Assembly: GCF_905171775.1 (NCBI RefSeq)
Contig: NC_053489.1
Span: 588,619,832-588,683,831 of the forward strand
Source of the DNA: Rana temporaria
Lineage: Eukaryota > Chordata > Amphibia > Anura > Ranidae
Direction of reading: 5' to 3'
Length of the DNA: 64,000 nucleotides
Shown in pieces: positions 10,841 through 22,173 of the stretch (positions are counted from its first letter, which is position 1; every line of letters starts with the position of its first letter). Both the position numbers and the translations under genes were made by a program. A model generated the notes under the pieces. That model saw only the letters and a program-made list of their open reading frames with translations. It made no database searches and was not told where the DNA came from.

Positions 10841-11074
10841 GGTGGGAATCCCTCACTCTGGGGACATTTCCTTTCATTTTCTGTTGCATCTCTGGGACAG
10901 TAAGTAAAATGGAAATGTCCACAGTGGGACATTGAAAATATTTACCTGGCAGGGGTTTTAGCTCCTCTCAACTTTACCAAAAGCTAAATAGAAAATTGCT
11001 TGATATACACCAACTCTACAACATCAAAAACCGAATATTAGTCTTTGGGAAGACCGATTCTTAAATCCCCATAC

Positions 11075-11274
11075 CATATCTTCCCGGGCCTGAAATGCCA
11101 TTTCTTCAGACATGATCTGCCGCAGCGAAACTTTCTTTATTCTGGTATTCCACTGGTCCATGAATGGAAACATATCAGTTTCTCCATGGGAAACAACTAA
11201 ATTATTTCCATCCAGCCTAGACTCCTGTTCCTGAAGAAGACTGTCCAGTTGTATTTGATCATTGGTTGTAAAGT
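11075..11274 (-). CDS. N4BP2: N4BP2 exon (MSEEMAFQ region)
   Basis: The acceptor is TTTTTGCAG and the donor follows GATATG as GTATGG. The exon supplies the last two bases of an aspartate codon begun in the 46-base exon at 15483, then 66 codons ending in phase 0. The peptide includes QIQLDSLLQEQESRLDG, DMFPFMDQWNTRIKKVSL and RQIMSEEMAFQAREDM. The FMDQW-x(7)-VSLR-x-IMSEE pattern is a conserved N4BP2-family stretch between the central region and the C-terminal helical motif. A direct join from the exon at 19583, skipping the 46-base exon, would shift the frame and reach a stop. Reading on past the donor adds only intron sequence. Confidence 0.92.
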
Positions 11275-12077
11275 CTGCAAAAATAACAAGTCGTTTCATT
11301 TATAAGTAATGATTACACCATCAGAACTTCAACAGTGAAGTAAAAAACCATTACACTGTAGATTAACAGATCTAAGACTTAGCACTGCTACGTTCCAAAA
11401 ACAGCAATTAAAGCTGAACTAATGTATTTCATCTGTGTATTGCCTGAAGTTCACCTTTAAAGTGGTATTAAACCTATTTATTTAAAATTTGCTGACAAGG
11501 TAGGGTTTTTATGACAGAAAATACCTTTTTTTTATTAAGAAAACTTCAGTTACGTTTTAAAACATAGATTCACAAGAAGAGTTCAAGCAAAGCGTCCAAC
11601 GTGACGTTTATGAAAAAAAAAATAGCATTCTCTACATGAAAAAGTATTCATATCCCTTGAAACGTTCCACATTAAAAACGTAAATGTATTTTATTGGGAT
11701 TTTATGAGATAGACCAACACAAAGTGGCACATAATTGTGAGGTGGAAGGAAAATGATAAATGGTTGTCAATTTTTTTTACTAATAAATAAGTAAAAAGTA
11801 TGGCGTGCATTTGTATTCGGCCCCCGGGTCAATACTTTGTAGAACCGCCTTTCTCTGCAATTACAGCCGCAGGTCTTTTTGGGGATGTCTCTACCAGCTT
11901 TGCACATCTAGAGAGAGTGACATGTTTTCCCATTCTTCTTTGCAATATAGCTCAAGCTCTGTCAGATTGGATAGACAGCGTCTGATCAGAAATTTTTAAA
12001 ATCTTGCCACAGATTCTTAATTGAATTTAGGTCTGGACTTTGACTGGGCTAACACATGAATATGCTTTGATCTAAAC

Positions 12078-12363
12078 CAGTGATTCTCAAACTGTGTGCC
12101 GCGGCACAGAGATTTGCAGGTGTCCTGTGGGAGTTTTGAAAAATATTTTAAATTGCTAGCGCTTTGAAACCTTGAACATATCAAAAAATGTAATGATAAA
12201 TTAATGTCCCAAAAGTAAAAAAAAGTAACATACATAAAAACGCAATCTGTCAGTCTCTCGAAAGAAGGCACATCCTTTACATCAAATGTAAAATTAAATA
12301 CATATAAAAATAAAATCTTCACTGCAAAAATGCCGCAAGACAAAAAAAGTTTGGGAAACACAG
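12078..12363. mobile_element. hAT-like element at the same Tc1 site as the one at 2113
   Basis: The element opens CAGTGATTCTCAAACTGTGT and closes AAAGTTTGGGAAACACAG. It is flanked by ATCTAAAC (12070-12077) and ATCGAAAC (12364-12371), an 8-base duplication with one change. The interior is unlike the hAT-like MITE at 2113, so this is a different family. The preceding host bases (TATGCTTTG) and following host bases (CATTCCATTGTAGCTCTGG) are the same as around the 2113 insertion. Confidence 0.8.
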
Positions 12364-13046
12364 ATCGAAACCATTCCATTGTAGCTCTGGGTGTATGTTT
12401 AGGGTTGCTGTCCTGGTGACCCTCCACCCCAGTCTTGTCCTTTTGCAGGCTCTAACAGGTTTTCTTCTAAGATTGCCTTGTATTTGGCTCCATCCATCTT
12501 CCCATCAACTCTGACAAGCTTCCTTGTCCCTGCTGAAGAAAAACATCCCCACAAAATGATCTTGCCACCACCATGTTTTCATGTGCATTGTTAGTATTCC
12601 ACCATACATTTTTGGCTTTTAGGCCAAAAATTTCAATGTTGGTCTCATCTGACCAGAGCACCTTCTTCCACATGTTTTCTGTGTCCCCCACATGGCTTCT
12701 CGCAAACTACAAATTGGACTTCTTATGGCTTTCTTTCAACAATTACTTTCTTCTTGCCACTCTTCCATAAAGACTAGATTTGTGGAGTTAATGACCAATA
12801 GTTGTCCTGTGGACAGATTCTCCAACCTGAGCTGTGGATCTCTGCAGCTGCTCCAGAGTTACCATGGGCCTCTTGGCTGCTTCTCTGATTAATGCTCTCC
12901 ATGCCCGACCTGTGTCAGTTTAAGTGGACGGCCATGTCTTGGTAGGTTTGCAGTTGTGCCATACTCTTTTCATTTTTGGAAGATGGATTAAACAGTGCTC
13001 TATGAGAAGCTTGATATATTTTTTTTTTTATAAGTCCAACCCTGCT

Positions 13047-13921
13047 TTAACGTCTTGTCGCTCGCCCACCCTCTAATGATGGAGGGACGGTGTGGCTCAC
13101 GTTCTGGGAAGATATGATGCGACAGCGCATGATATCAGGCACCCACGGGGGCTCGCAAGGCGGCGATTGTGGCCACGCCATGTTGCTAGGATACAGCACG
13201 ACCCTGATCTCTGTAAAGAGTCGCGGCTCTTTAGCCATGTGATTGGCTGTGTTCAATCACAGCCGATCACATGTAAACAAGGAAGTTCTGTGAATCGTCT
13301 CTCTTTGCCTCACACTGACAAAGTGTGCGCCTAGGAGTGCCGATTAGTGGCATCTCCTTGCAAAGGAGACCTGGGCAGGTAATCAGGGCACCGATTACAG
13401 GAAAGCCCCAGCAGTGCCCATAAGTGTCCCCAATCAGTGCCCATAAGTGATGCCAGTCAGTGCCTCCCATCAGTGCTGCCTATCAGTGCCACCTAATCAG
13501 TGCCGCCGATCAGCGCAGGCCTCATTAGCACACATCAGTAAAGGAAAAAAATTACTTATTTACAAAATTTACTGACAGAAAAAAATATATATTTTTCCGT
13601 CTTTTTTCCCTTTTGTAAAAAAATAAAAATCCCAGCAGTGAATAAATACCACCCACTATGTGGGTCTGTGTTTTTTTTTTTATTATTTAAAAGCAAACTG
13701 TTGGACGTGTCTTGATGTTTTCCTTTTACAAAAATAAAGATTATACAAAAATACCACCAAAAGAAAGCTCTATTTTTTTGAGGAAAAAGATAAAAAACTT
13801 AATTTGGGTACAGAGTTGCACGACCGCGCAATTGTCATTCCAAATGTGACAGCGCTGAAAGCTAAAAAATGGCCTGGACAGGAGGGGGGGGAGCGGGAGT
13901 GCCCTGTATTTCAGTGGTTAA
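13047..13921. mobile_element. TTAA-flanked element inserted in Tc1 relic C (first)
   Basis: TTAA lies at 13047-13050 and 13918-13921, and the Tc1 host reads CCTGCTTTAAACTTCTCC once one TTAA copy and the element are set aside. The right end GCCCTGTATTTCAGTGG matches the right ends at 35205 and 49860. The interior holds tandem CAGTGCC-type units (13385-13520), similar to 49308-49580, and a hairpin-forming GATTGGCTGTG/CACAGCCGATC pair near 13245-13268. It has no coding frame. Confidence 0.75.
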
Positions 13922-13999
13922 ACTTCTCCACAATTTTATCCCTGACCTGTCTGGTGAGGTTTCTTGCCCTTCATGATGCGGTTTGTTCACTAAGGTTCT

Positions 14000-14975
14000 T
14001 TAACCACTTGCTTACTGGGCACATATACCCCCTTCCTGACCAGAGGACTTTTTGTGATTCGGCACTGCGTCGCTTTAACTGACAATTGCGCGGTCCTGCG
14101 ACGTGGCTCCCAAACAAAATTGATGTCCTTTTTTTCCCACAAATAGAGCTTTCTTTGGTGGTATTTGATCACCTCTGCGGTTTTTATTTTTTGCGCTATA
14201 AACAAAAATAGAGCGACAATTTTGAAAAAAAAATAATATTTTTTACTTGTTGCTATAATAAATAGCTAAATTTTTTTTTATTTGTTTTTTTTTCCTCAGT
14301 CTTGGCCAATAGGTATTCTACATATTTTTGTTAAAAAAAAAAATAAAAAAAAAAAATCGCAATAAGCGACTGGTTTGCGCAAAAGTTATAGCGCCTACAA
14401 AATAGGGGACAGAATAATTTTTTTTTTTTTTTTTACTAGTAATGGCGTCGATCTGCGATTTTTATCGTTACTGCGACATTATGGCGGACACATCGGACAC
14501 TTTTGACACATTTTTGGCACCATTCACATATATAAATATAAATGCTATAAATATGCACTAATTACTGTATAAATGTGACTGGCATTGAAGGGGTTAACAC
14601 TAGGGGGTGAGGAAGGGGTTAAATGTGTACCCTGAATAGTGTTACTAACTGTGGGGGAAGGGGACTGACTGGGGGAGGTGACCGATCTGTGTCCCTATGT
14701 ACAAGAGACACAGATCGGTCTCCTCTCTCCCTGACAGGACATGGATCTCTGTGTTTACACACACAGATACATGTCCTTCTCTCTGTAACCGCCGATCGCG
14801 GGAGCCTGGCGGACATCGCGGCCGCCAGGCACGTGCATCGGCATCCCAGTGATGCGGCCGGCTCGCGCCCCCCCCAGTGGCCAGGAGGAGCGGAGGCCGT
14901 AAAAACACGGCCTCCCAGAGATTTAGAGCCACCCTGCGGCCGTATAAAGTCGTACGGCCGTCGGGAAGTGGTTAA
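14000..14975. mobile_element. TTAA-flanked element inserted in Tc1 relic C (second)
   Basis: The left end is TTAACCACTTGCTTACTGGG and the right end is GGAAGTGGTTAA, so the element sits between TTAA copies with CCACTT-type terminal repeats. It contains blocks shared with the elements at 34387 and 62618, including GAAGGGGTTAACACTAGGGG and the paired GACCGATCTGTGTC/GACACAGATCGGTC hairpin at 14680-14723. The host Tc1 sequence resumes with CAAACCTATGAGGGCTTCAC. Confidence 0.8.
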
Positions 14976-15482
14976 CAAACCTATGAGGGCTTCACAGAAC
15001 AGCTGTATTTATACAGAGATTAAATTACACACAGGTGGACTATTTACTAATTAGGTGACTTCTGAAGGTAATTGGTTCCACTTGATTTTAGTTAGGGGTA
15101 TGAGAGTAAAGGGGGCTGAACACAAATGCATACCACACTTTTTAGATATTTATTTGTAAACAAAATTGAAAAACAATTATTCTTTTCCTTCCACTTCACA
15201 ATTCTGTGCCACTTTGTGTTGGTCTGTCACATAAAATCCCAATAAAATACATTTATATTTTTGGTTGTAACAAAATGCAGAACATTTTAAGGCACTGTAA
15301 TTGAAGTATAAACTCAGAATGAGCCAGGAACAATCTGATCCTAAAAGGAGCCTGCTTGTAGCATCCATATCACTCATGTATTAGGACTGCAACACTTTCT
15401 ACGCTAATAAAAATATACAACATTATCGGTCTTTACAAATGAGATCTACTATACATGAACGTTGAAAATAAAATAAGATTAC

Positions 15483-15528
15483 CTTCGAACAGAAGTTGAT
15501 AGGATAATGCTTCTTGATTATGCCTCTC
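15483..15528 (-). CDS. N4BP2: N4BP2 micro-exon (ERHNQEALSYQLLFE)
   Basis: This 46-base exon lies between TTTATTCCTCAG and GTAATC. It begins in phase 0 after the glutamate that ends the exon at 19583. It encodes ERHNQEALSYQLLFE and then gives one G of the aspartate codon completed at 11274. The match to the E-R-x-x-Q-E-E/A stretch after the HKKWK motif of N4BP2, plus both phase fits, makes it convincing although it is short. Because its length is not a multiple of three, skipping it would break the frame of everything downstream. Confidence 0.88.
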
Positions 15529-15732
15529 CTGAGGAATAAAATGATTTAGGAACTTAAAAACACAAAACTACTATAATGCTCCAAATACCCATCATCATAA
15601 AAATATAACAGCAGCTGCCACAGCACTGTGCATTTACATTTTCTAACTCCTATTTTGCAGTGCAGGTGTGAATCTGATCTGGTTACATGTATGCAATGCT
15701 GACAGGCTAGCAGGGAGGTGAATTTTTCCATT

Positions 15733-16202
15733 AAAGTGGTTGTAAACCCTCACATATACCCAGTGATGTGAACAGCCTCAGAGATGACACAAATCTCCCT
15801 ACATAAGTTTTACATGTATATCTGCTGTCTTTTCCTTCTACATTCTTTAGAAAGTGCACATTGTGTTAGAAATTTGTCTCCCTGTTTCAGCAGTGGGCGG
15901 GGAGTCTGGGCATATGCTGGGTGAGAGCTGATTGGAGGAAAGGCACACACCCTGCTCCACATAGGCAGAGGAACACAGAAACTTGCTGTGCTGTGAATAG
16001 ACCAGCTCTCTGCTTATCCATCTCCAAGTTACCAATTTCCAGCTGCTTTTATCTCCTGTGTGGGAGAACTTGTCAGAAGTTATCATGCTGCTAACAAAGA
16101 AATGGAGCAGCAGAAAGACACGGGCCTTAGAGCTTTGGAGAGAGAGAAGTAAACACTACAGATCTATGTGCCCAGGTCAGATTTCATGACCTGGGCACAT
16201 TA
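15733..16202. mobile_element. Partial TTAA-type MITE (AGTGGTTGTAAACCC left end)
   Basis: It starts TTAAAGTGGTTGTAAACCCT, the same left terminus as the elements at 10358 and 58693. A hairpin, TGTGCCCAGGTCA/TGACCTGGGCACA, lies near 16165-16198. No right terminus is seen before the MITE at 16203. It may resume after 16907, but I could not confirm an end. Confidence 0.5.
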
Positions 16203-16907
16203 AGGGCCAGATTCACAAAGGAAATACGCCGGCGTATCTACTGATACGCCGGCGTATTTTCAAATTTGCCGCGTCGTATCTTTATTTGTCATTCACAAAC
16301 AAAGATACGACGGCTTTTGGCTAAGATCCGACAGGCGTACGGCTTCGTACGCCTTCGGATCTTAGGTGTAATTCTCCGGCGGCCGCTGGGTGGAGTTTGC
16401 GTCGTTTTCCAGTGTCGGGTATGCAAATTAGGTGTTTACGGCGATCCACGAAGGTACGCGCGTTCGTCGCATTCTCTTACTTCGGTTTTTCGCGTCGTAA
16501 AGTTAAGAGTGCTATTTACATGGGGTAAAATTACTCCTCCATGTTAAAGTATGGCCGTCGTTCCCGCGTCGAATTTCAATTTTTTTTTTTGCGTAAGACG
16601 TCCGGCAATACGAAATTACGTTACGCACGTCGCCGTTCAAAAAACACGTTGGGGCGCCGTAATTTTGCGCAAAGCACGGCGGGAAAATTGCGAACGGAGC
16701 ATGCGCTGAACGTTCGGCGCGGGAGCGTGCCTAATTTAAATGGTACACGCCCCATTTGAATTAGGCGGGCTTGCGCCGGACGGCTTTACGTTACACCGCC
16801 GTAAGTTTACACGCAAGTGCTTGGTGAATCAGGCACTTGCGCTGAAAACTTGCGGCGGTGTAACTTAAAGACGTTACGCCGCCGCAGTTCTTTATGAATC
16901 TGGCCCT
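16203..16907. mobile_element. MITE with GGGCCAGATTCA termini and TAA flanks
   Basis: The left end GGGCCAGATTCACAAAG and the inverse right end CTTTATGAATCTGGCCC are flanked by TAA on each side, which fits the TWA target duplication of PIF/Harbinger-type elements. Sub-terminal ATACGCCGGCGTAT palindromes and CGCCGCC/GGCGGCG pairs form further hairpins. Related elements occur at 52471-53123, 55850-58510 and, in part, 39228-39928. The apparent ORFs are not supported as genes. Confidence 0.75.
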
Positions 16908-17700
16908 AATCTGGTTGCGACCCTGCACAGTACAGTGTACATAGTGCACTTTCTCCTTTTTATTTCACATTTCATTTTTTCCTTATTTGTTGTCTGTAAT
17001 ATGTGAATGTTTACACAAATAAAATGATACCTATAATAAATAGGATGTAATTTTCAAATACATTCTATTCAAAAATATTTCCAAGCACCAATAAAAAAAA
17101 CACCCTTATTATTATTATTGTGTAATCTGCTTTAAGAGACCAGAATCAACATTTTTTTGGGGGGGTTAACAAATGCTTTAATGTAGCGCTGCCTGAAATC
17201 AAGTATATTCAAGCCAAAACCATTCTGTAGGAGCATAGCGAGAACAAATACTTATCTTGCACCTAGTCACAGATGTTGCATATAAATGAAAGTTTAGAAT
17301 GGAACAGTGCTTGTAGCACTGGAATGTAACTACTGTAAATGTAGTAACCTAAAATATCAACAATTTTTCTGTTGTAGGGTTACTGTATTTTTTTAAACAC
17401 CAACACATGCTAATTCATGTCATGTTTGGAATTCTAGGCATTTTTATTGTGCATATATCATTTCATATATTTCATTTGTAGTAATTATGACCCACTACAG
17501 ACATACTGTAAGTACTGTATATTATAATTACAACATAGGTCACTTTAAATATAACAGCTTAAATTCCCAATCACTGAATGGGTGAATAGTGGAAAGGATG
17601 AACAAGTGGGGAAATATCACTTTTCCTAATAATCATGGATACAAATTTTCTATTTGGGTAATCAAATGTAACTGAATAGGCAAAAAGGAAAGTATAACTT
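16908..17700. other. Intron sequence, nothing recognised
   Basis: AT-rich sequence with a short ATT run at 17108-17119. No exon, domain or terminal repeat seen. Confidence 0.4.
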
Positions 17701-17701
17701 T

Positions 17702-18100
17702 GGGCTCTTTCACACGGGCGGACTGTATGTCCGCTTTTTCATCCATCCGTGTACGAATGAAAAAGGGACATACATTGGTCCCTATGAGATTGCGGGTGTC
17801 AGCGGATGAACATCCGCTAACACCCAATCTCAACCGGTTACGCAATCATCCGATTCTGCAGACAAAGGAAATCCCTATTTTTCCATCTGTCTGCGGATCG
17901 GATGAACACGGACAGACGGTCCGTGATCATCCGATCCCCTCATAGGGGAGAGCAGAGATGTGACAGGGCAGTCCCTGCACAGTGTGCAGGGACCTCCCTG
18001 TCAACCGGTGGCTCAGCGGGGATCAACGGAGCGATCCCTGTTGAACAAGCGGAGGTTCATGGGGCGGATCATCACAAATCCGTTCCGTGTGAAAGAGGCT
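17702..18100. mobile_element. MITE with CTCTTTCACACGG termini
   Basis: The left end GGGCTCTTTCACACGGGCGG is matched by the inverse right end TCCGTGTGAAAGAGGCT. Internal inverse pairs are GACTGTATGTCC/GGGACATAC and CCGATCCCC/GGGGATC. It is non-coding and belongs to the same general style as 51803-52145. Confidence 0.7.
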
Positions 18101-18439
18101 TAAAGGCAAAACTTTTTTTTAGCTTTGGATGGTTTGGAGAGGGATTAGAACGCCTGTCAGTTTTTATAGCTATCTGTGAGCCAGTCAGGGAGATTCACCC
18201 TGTATTTGTCCTGTTTACCATTATCATTGAAAGTGAAAGTAAAGAAATTCACACATTTTTGGTTGTCCAAAGAAAAGTAATGGAGGGGAAATCTTACAAT
18301 GGTCCACACCAGTTTTGGTAACCTGAGAGCCCCCCCAAGGAGTTCCCTTAATTTGCAGGGATTTCCTCTCAATTAATGTTTGGCTATGAGCAGGGGCGTT
18401 GCTAGATCTACAAAAGATCTGGCTAGAGCCCATAGCAGC

Positions 18440-18760
18440 GAAGTATAGAAAGTCATACGCTTGGGCAGGCATACACGTGTATATAATAGAGCCGCTGTAT
18501 TAACAATCCGATGTTAATACAGCAATGTCTCCCTGCTGCGCTATTGTGTTCTGACAGGGAGACGACCCCCCATCAGAACACTCCGGTCAGTGCTCTCAGC
18601 CATTGGCAGAATGCCAAGCTTCCAATAGGAATCTGGTCGGCAGACCTTTTTCGGTCATGACTTCCGCCGGCTTCTGTTGGACCAGCTGCCATACACATGG
18701 GCTGAATGTCGGCCAGTTCAATAGAAACCCGACACTCGGCCTGTGTGTAGGCTTTAGTTT
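18440..18760. repeat. Decayed MITE (GCATACACGTGTA to CCTGTGTGTAGGC)
   Basis: It shares blocks with 43222-43526: a TGTTCTGACAGGGAG-type block, a GCCATTGGC-type block and a GGCCAGTTTC-type block in the same order as the inverse of that element. The termini are weak. Boundaries are approximate. Confidence 0.5.
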
Positions 18761-18884
18761 CCCACGGCTGTTACCAGCTCACAACTGATTATTCTCCATA
18801 TACCTCTACTGAACATAAATAATGTAAACAGAAAACTGGTTCAATAGCAGATTTAAACGAGAAATACAACCAAAGCAGTTCGTT

Positions 18885-19240
18885 CTGCACTCCTGTGACC
18901 CGTTTTCAGTAAGCAGCGGGCTGAAGTCACAGAGTCGGTCCAGATTCGGGAAAGATCACGACAATGAAGTGGTGATCTGCCCACGGGCCTGGACCGACAC
19001 CCAGCTCAGCCTCTCAGTGAGCTGCTGACAGTCACCAGCTCTCTGCTCAGGTTGCAGAGAGTGCTCAGGGAGCACTGACAACCGAGTAATCAGCCGTGTT
19101 TGATCGCTCGGTTTTCAATGTTGGAGCCAGCGGGGGGCAGATGCAGCATCGGTCTGATGCTGCATCCACCTAGGTAAATATGATTGGGAGAAAAAAAAAA
19201 TCCAATACTTTTCTTTTAATGTGTTCAGAAGAAAATTCTT
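18885..19240. repeat. Dispersed repeat shared with 38685-38960
   Basis: Both copies run from GTTCTGCAC through CTGTGACC, GTTTTCAG, GTCACAG, GGTCC and GAAAGATC, and end with GATGCTGCATC and a poly-A stretch. It is an interspersed repeat of unknown type. No coding frame is supported. Confidence 0.6.
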
Positions 19241-19582
19241 TACATTTTCGCTTTATCTGAGACTCACAGGCATGCATCCAAGCACATGAAACAAAGAAGT
19301 TAGTGGGTATGGCTAAAATAAAATGAGAGCCATCTTCTGTCAGGGAAAAGTAGGAAATAGGAACAGCACTGGCTTGATGCCTGCTGTGGTTTGTGGCTAC
19401 ATTATGGACATGCAGTAAAAAAACACCAGTATCATTTAGCAGCAATGCCCCAATCCACAGAATTGCAAAAGAGATTTCAGAATTTATGTATATAAAAGTA
19501 AAATCCAATGCAGGTTTTATTTCATGCCACTACACCACACACACTACTGTATATATTACGTAAATTGTGTATAGAAACTAAC

Positions 19583-19668
19583 CTCTATTGATTGTTTCCA
19601 CTTTTTATGGATCGCTTCAGCCAGTTTAAGGTCTATAGGAACCAAACAATCCTCAATAGTTAGGGAGC
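19583..19668 (-). CDS. N4BP2: N4BP2 exon (SLTIEDC...HKKWKQSIE)
   Basis: Acceptor ATTCCTTACAG, donor GTTAGT. The first two bases complete the glycine codon started at the end of the large exon, giving GIDPG followed by SLTIEDCLVPIDLKLAEAI and HKKWKQSIE. In the family this follows directly on the ELFGPVGIDPG motif and precedes the E-R-x-x-Q-E segment, exactly as found here. The exon has 28 whole codons and ends in phase 0. It is probably a helical linker. No lesion is visible. Confidence 0.93.
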
Positions 19669-20005
19669 CTGTAAGGAATAAAACAGAGTTACAAATCACA
19701 GGTAAAGCACACCTTTAAATTAGTAATAAACATAATGCTGGGTAGTAGCAGGGTTGTACTTGTTATTTTATATGGATTAGGTTTTATAGAATTTCCTGCA
19801 AATGTCAAGTCCTGTGTACCTTGTGATATTAGGCAACCCCTACGTTTTTGATTAGATGAACAATGGATCTTGGTTATCTGGATTTAATTCCAAGTTTGCC
19901 CGCAGGGAGAGATACATTACCTGCAATCCGAGGAGCTGGACATGTGGATTACTGTTAATAACTGCACTGCACTGCCACTAGAATGGTGTTTTGTTTTTAT
20001 TTTTA

Positions 20006-21104
20006 AACATAAAGTTTGTTTATTTTGAAGAAAACAAAACAAATAAACAGAGAAACAAAAGAACAGCGGTACATTCTTGACAATAGATAGTTATAACATG
20101 AGAGGTAAAAACGACAGTGTGTTGGTCATCATCAAATTCAGGAAATTCAAACTAGTCAACAAATTACAGTGCACTAGGATGTAATAACAGGGGAAACATA
20201 GAAGTCTAAAGTTCATAATTAATGCAACAGGGCAAGGGGATCCAGGAAATTATACTACATTTCAAGCGTTCATGGGGACGGAGGTAAAAACCCCCGGGAT
20301 TAGGGAAATCCGTAGTCAAGGACCTGAGCCGAACAAGTATCAATGGGGGCAGGGCAGGAGCCCAACCACCTGTAATAATCATGTTCCAGAGGCACGGGGG
20401 GGGGGGGGGGGTCAGGATCCGTTCACCACTATAATCTCAGGGCACCCCACAGTAAGCACCTCCCTTCCTAGGTCTTAATCCACAGTAATCTGCCACGCCC
20501 AAATCCATGCCACCCATATTTTCTCTAATTTCTTGGGGCAATTACGGCCCAGGTAGGTTAATTTATAGAGTGGCAGGGCTGCATCCACTAGAGCTCTCCA
20601 CTGTTGCACCGTTGGGGGAGCGGGGTCCTTCCATTTTAGAAGGACTGCCTTCTTTGCGTAGAATGCTGTGTAGAATACAAACTGTTTCTTAGCCTGCGTT
20701 GCCTCCAAGTTATCTACAATACCTAACAGCAGTGGTAGGGGATCACGGGGAACTCAAAGTTTGCCTATAGCGTTGATGTCCGCCACCACCCCCTCCCAAA
20801 AGAGCCGGAGATGGTGGCAGGACCAACCAACGAGGAAGAAGGAACCCGGCTCCAAGTTGCATTTAGGGCAGAGGGCACTCCTGTAGGGATATATCATAGC
20901 CAGATGCTCTGGGGAATAGTAGGCACAGTGAATACATTTAAGTTGGGCGAATCTATCCCTCGCGGAGATCATGAGGGGAAGGTACTGCTGAATGCCCTCC
21001 TCCCAGTCATCATCAGCGAGAGCAGGAGAAAAGTGATATTTAGTAGTCTCAATCCAAATGATAGCTGTGTGTATACACACACACGTATCTTTCTTTGCTT
21101 TCAC
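20006..21104 (-). mobile_element. L1/Tx1-like LINE 3' end, frame broken
   Basis: The minus strand from about 21104 to 20475 encodes an ORF2 C-terminal region: RDRFAQLKCIHCAYYSPEHL, then CPKCNLEPGSFFLVGWSCHH (a cysteine/histidine knuckle like that at 1-614), then a second piece with ALVDAALPLYKLTYLGR in another frame. One frameshift separates the two parts near 20710-20754. The 3' tail reaches the A/C-rich block near 20010-20050. A poly-G run lies at 20397-20411. Confidence 0.75.
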
Positions 21105-21744
21105 TGGTTGAAAGAAGCAGCACGTAAATAAAAGTATACACTACCCAGGAGTCAGGAATTGTAGGTTCAAAAAATTTACTTTACTTTAAGCTTAAATGTA
21201 CTCAATGGAAAGCAAGAACATGGACTTTTTTAAAAGTCCATGGGCCACTGTGTCGATTATGATGCGATTTTGTGGATATGATCACATCTTGAGTTAAATA
21301 TTGTAAAATAATTATGTGGCAAAGGTATGATACACCATTCAAGCTTACCAATACATACATGAATAGAGAAGTCAGCATTCTTTATCGTCTGGAATAGTCT
21401 TCTTTCATGATGATAACATCTGCACAATATTTAAAGCAGAACGCCAAATATATTATTATTATTACTTTCCCTAGAAAGTGTGAATAACAGATTCCTGCCG
21501 ACAATGGATAGGCAGTTTTGAAGAGATTGGTTTTGAGTTTCAGGTAGAGCAGATAATGGTTACAACCTCTGTCAGGTTTTTATTGCCACTTGTGTCCTTG
21601 ACAAGAATCAATGAAAATGATGGGCATTAGAAATAAATAAAACAAGGAATAGGTTCCAACCCATTCTTTCTAAAAACAAACAAATGCAAAAACTTTTTTT
21701 TTGTGCACCATTCATTAAATATTTTAATAAGATTTGATAATTGT

Positions 21745-22135
21745 AGGTTGGTGGGTTTACACTCGTTCTCAGACCCCGTCTAGCCCTGTTTTTACTCCTA
21801 CTATTATGCCTCTTGTTGTTCCCTCCTGCCCACAGTGTGTTCCCTTTTGGGGTGGGCAGTTGACGGGTTGAACCCCTTTAGTTTGAGGCAGTACGGAGCC
21901 ACTGGAGGTTCGTCCGGGCTTCCCTCAACCTCCAATTTACTGTCTGTTGTGTATTCCTCTTGGGTTGACCGAGGGATTCCCACTTGTTGGACTCAGGCTA
22001 GTGCCTTTTGCCTTTTTTCCAATTGATGAGTTGTTACTGTATGTATGACAGCCTGTATCAACACCTTCTATATATGTTTCAGTTTGATATATTGCTTTTC
22101 ATTTCTGTATCTGCTGTAAAACCTTAATAAAATAT

Positions 22136-22160
<25 letters not shown>
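21745..22160 (+). mobile_element. 5'-truncated LINE copy: 3' UTR, poly-A tail and target duplication
   Basis: The segment ends with AATAAAATATA and a run of about 25 A (22136-22160). It is flanked by ATTTGATAATTGT at 21732-21744 and again at 22161-22173, a 13-base direct duplication. Poly-A plus a variable-length duplication is the signature of target-primed reverse transcription. Only untranslated-type sequence is present, so the family is inferred to be L1/Tx1-like. Confidence 0.8.
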
Positions 22161-22167
<7 letters not shown>

Positions 22168-22173
22168 AATTGT

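Larger units (their letters stand above)
11635..15297 (-). mobile_element. Tc1-like transposon relic C, split by three insertions
   Basis: The left end, after TA 11633-11634, is a degraded version of the relic B terminus (GAAAAAGTATTCATATCCCT). The right end AACATTTTAAGGCACTG is followed by TA 15298-15299. The minus strand around 12467-12691 encodes KKVLWSDETNIEIFGLKAKN, the region of the first catalytic aspartate of a Tc1 transposase, with frameshifts nearby. The host sequence is interrupted by a hAT-like element (12078-12363) and two TTAA elements (13047-13921 and 14000-14975). The flanks rejoin in the expected Tc1 order after each. It is not functional. Confidence 0.85.

Noticed and set aside
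11024..11074. Extension of the N4BP2 frame past AREDM (VWGFKNRSS)
   Set aside because: A GTATGG donor at 11074-11069 and phase fit to the exon at 3427 make this intron.
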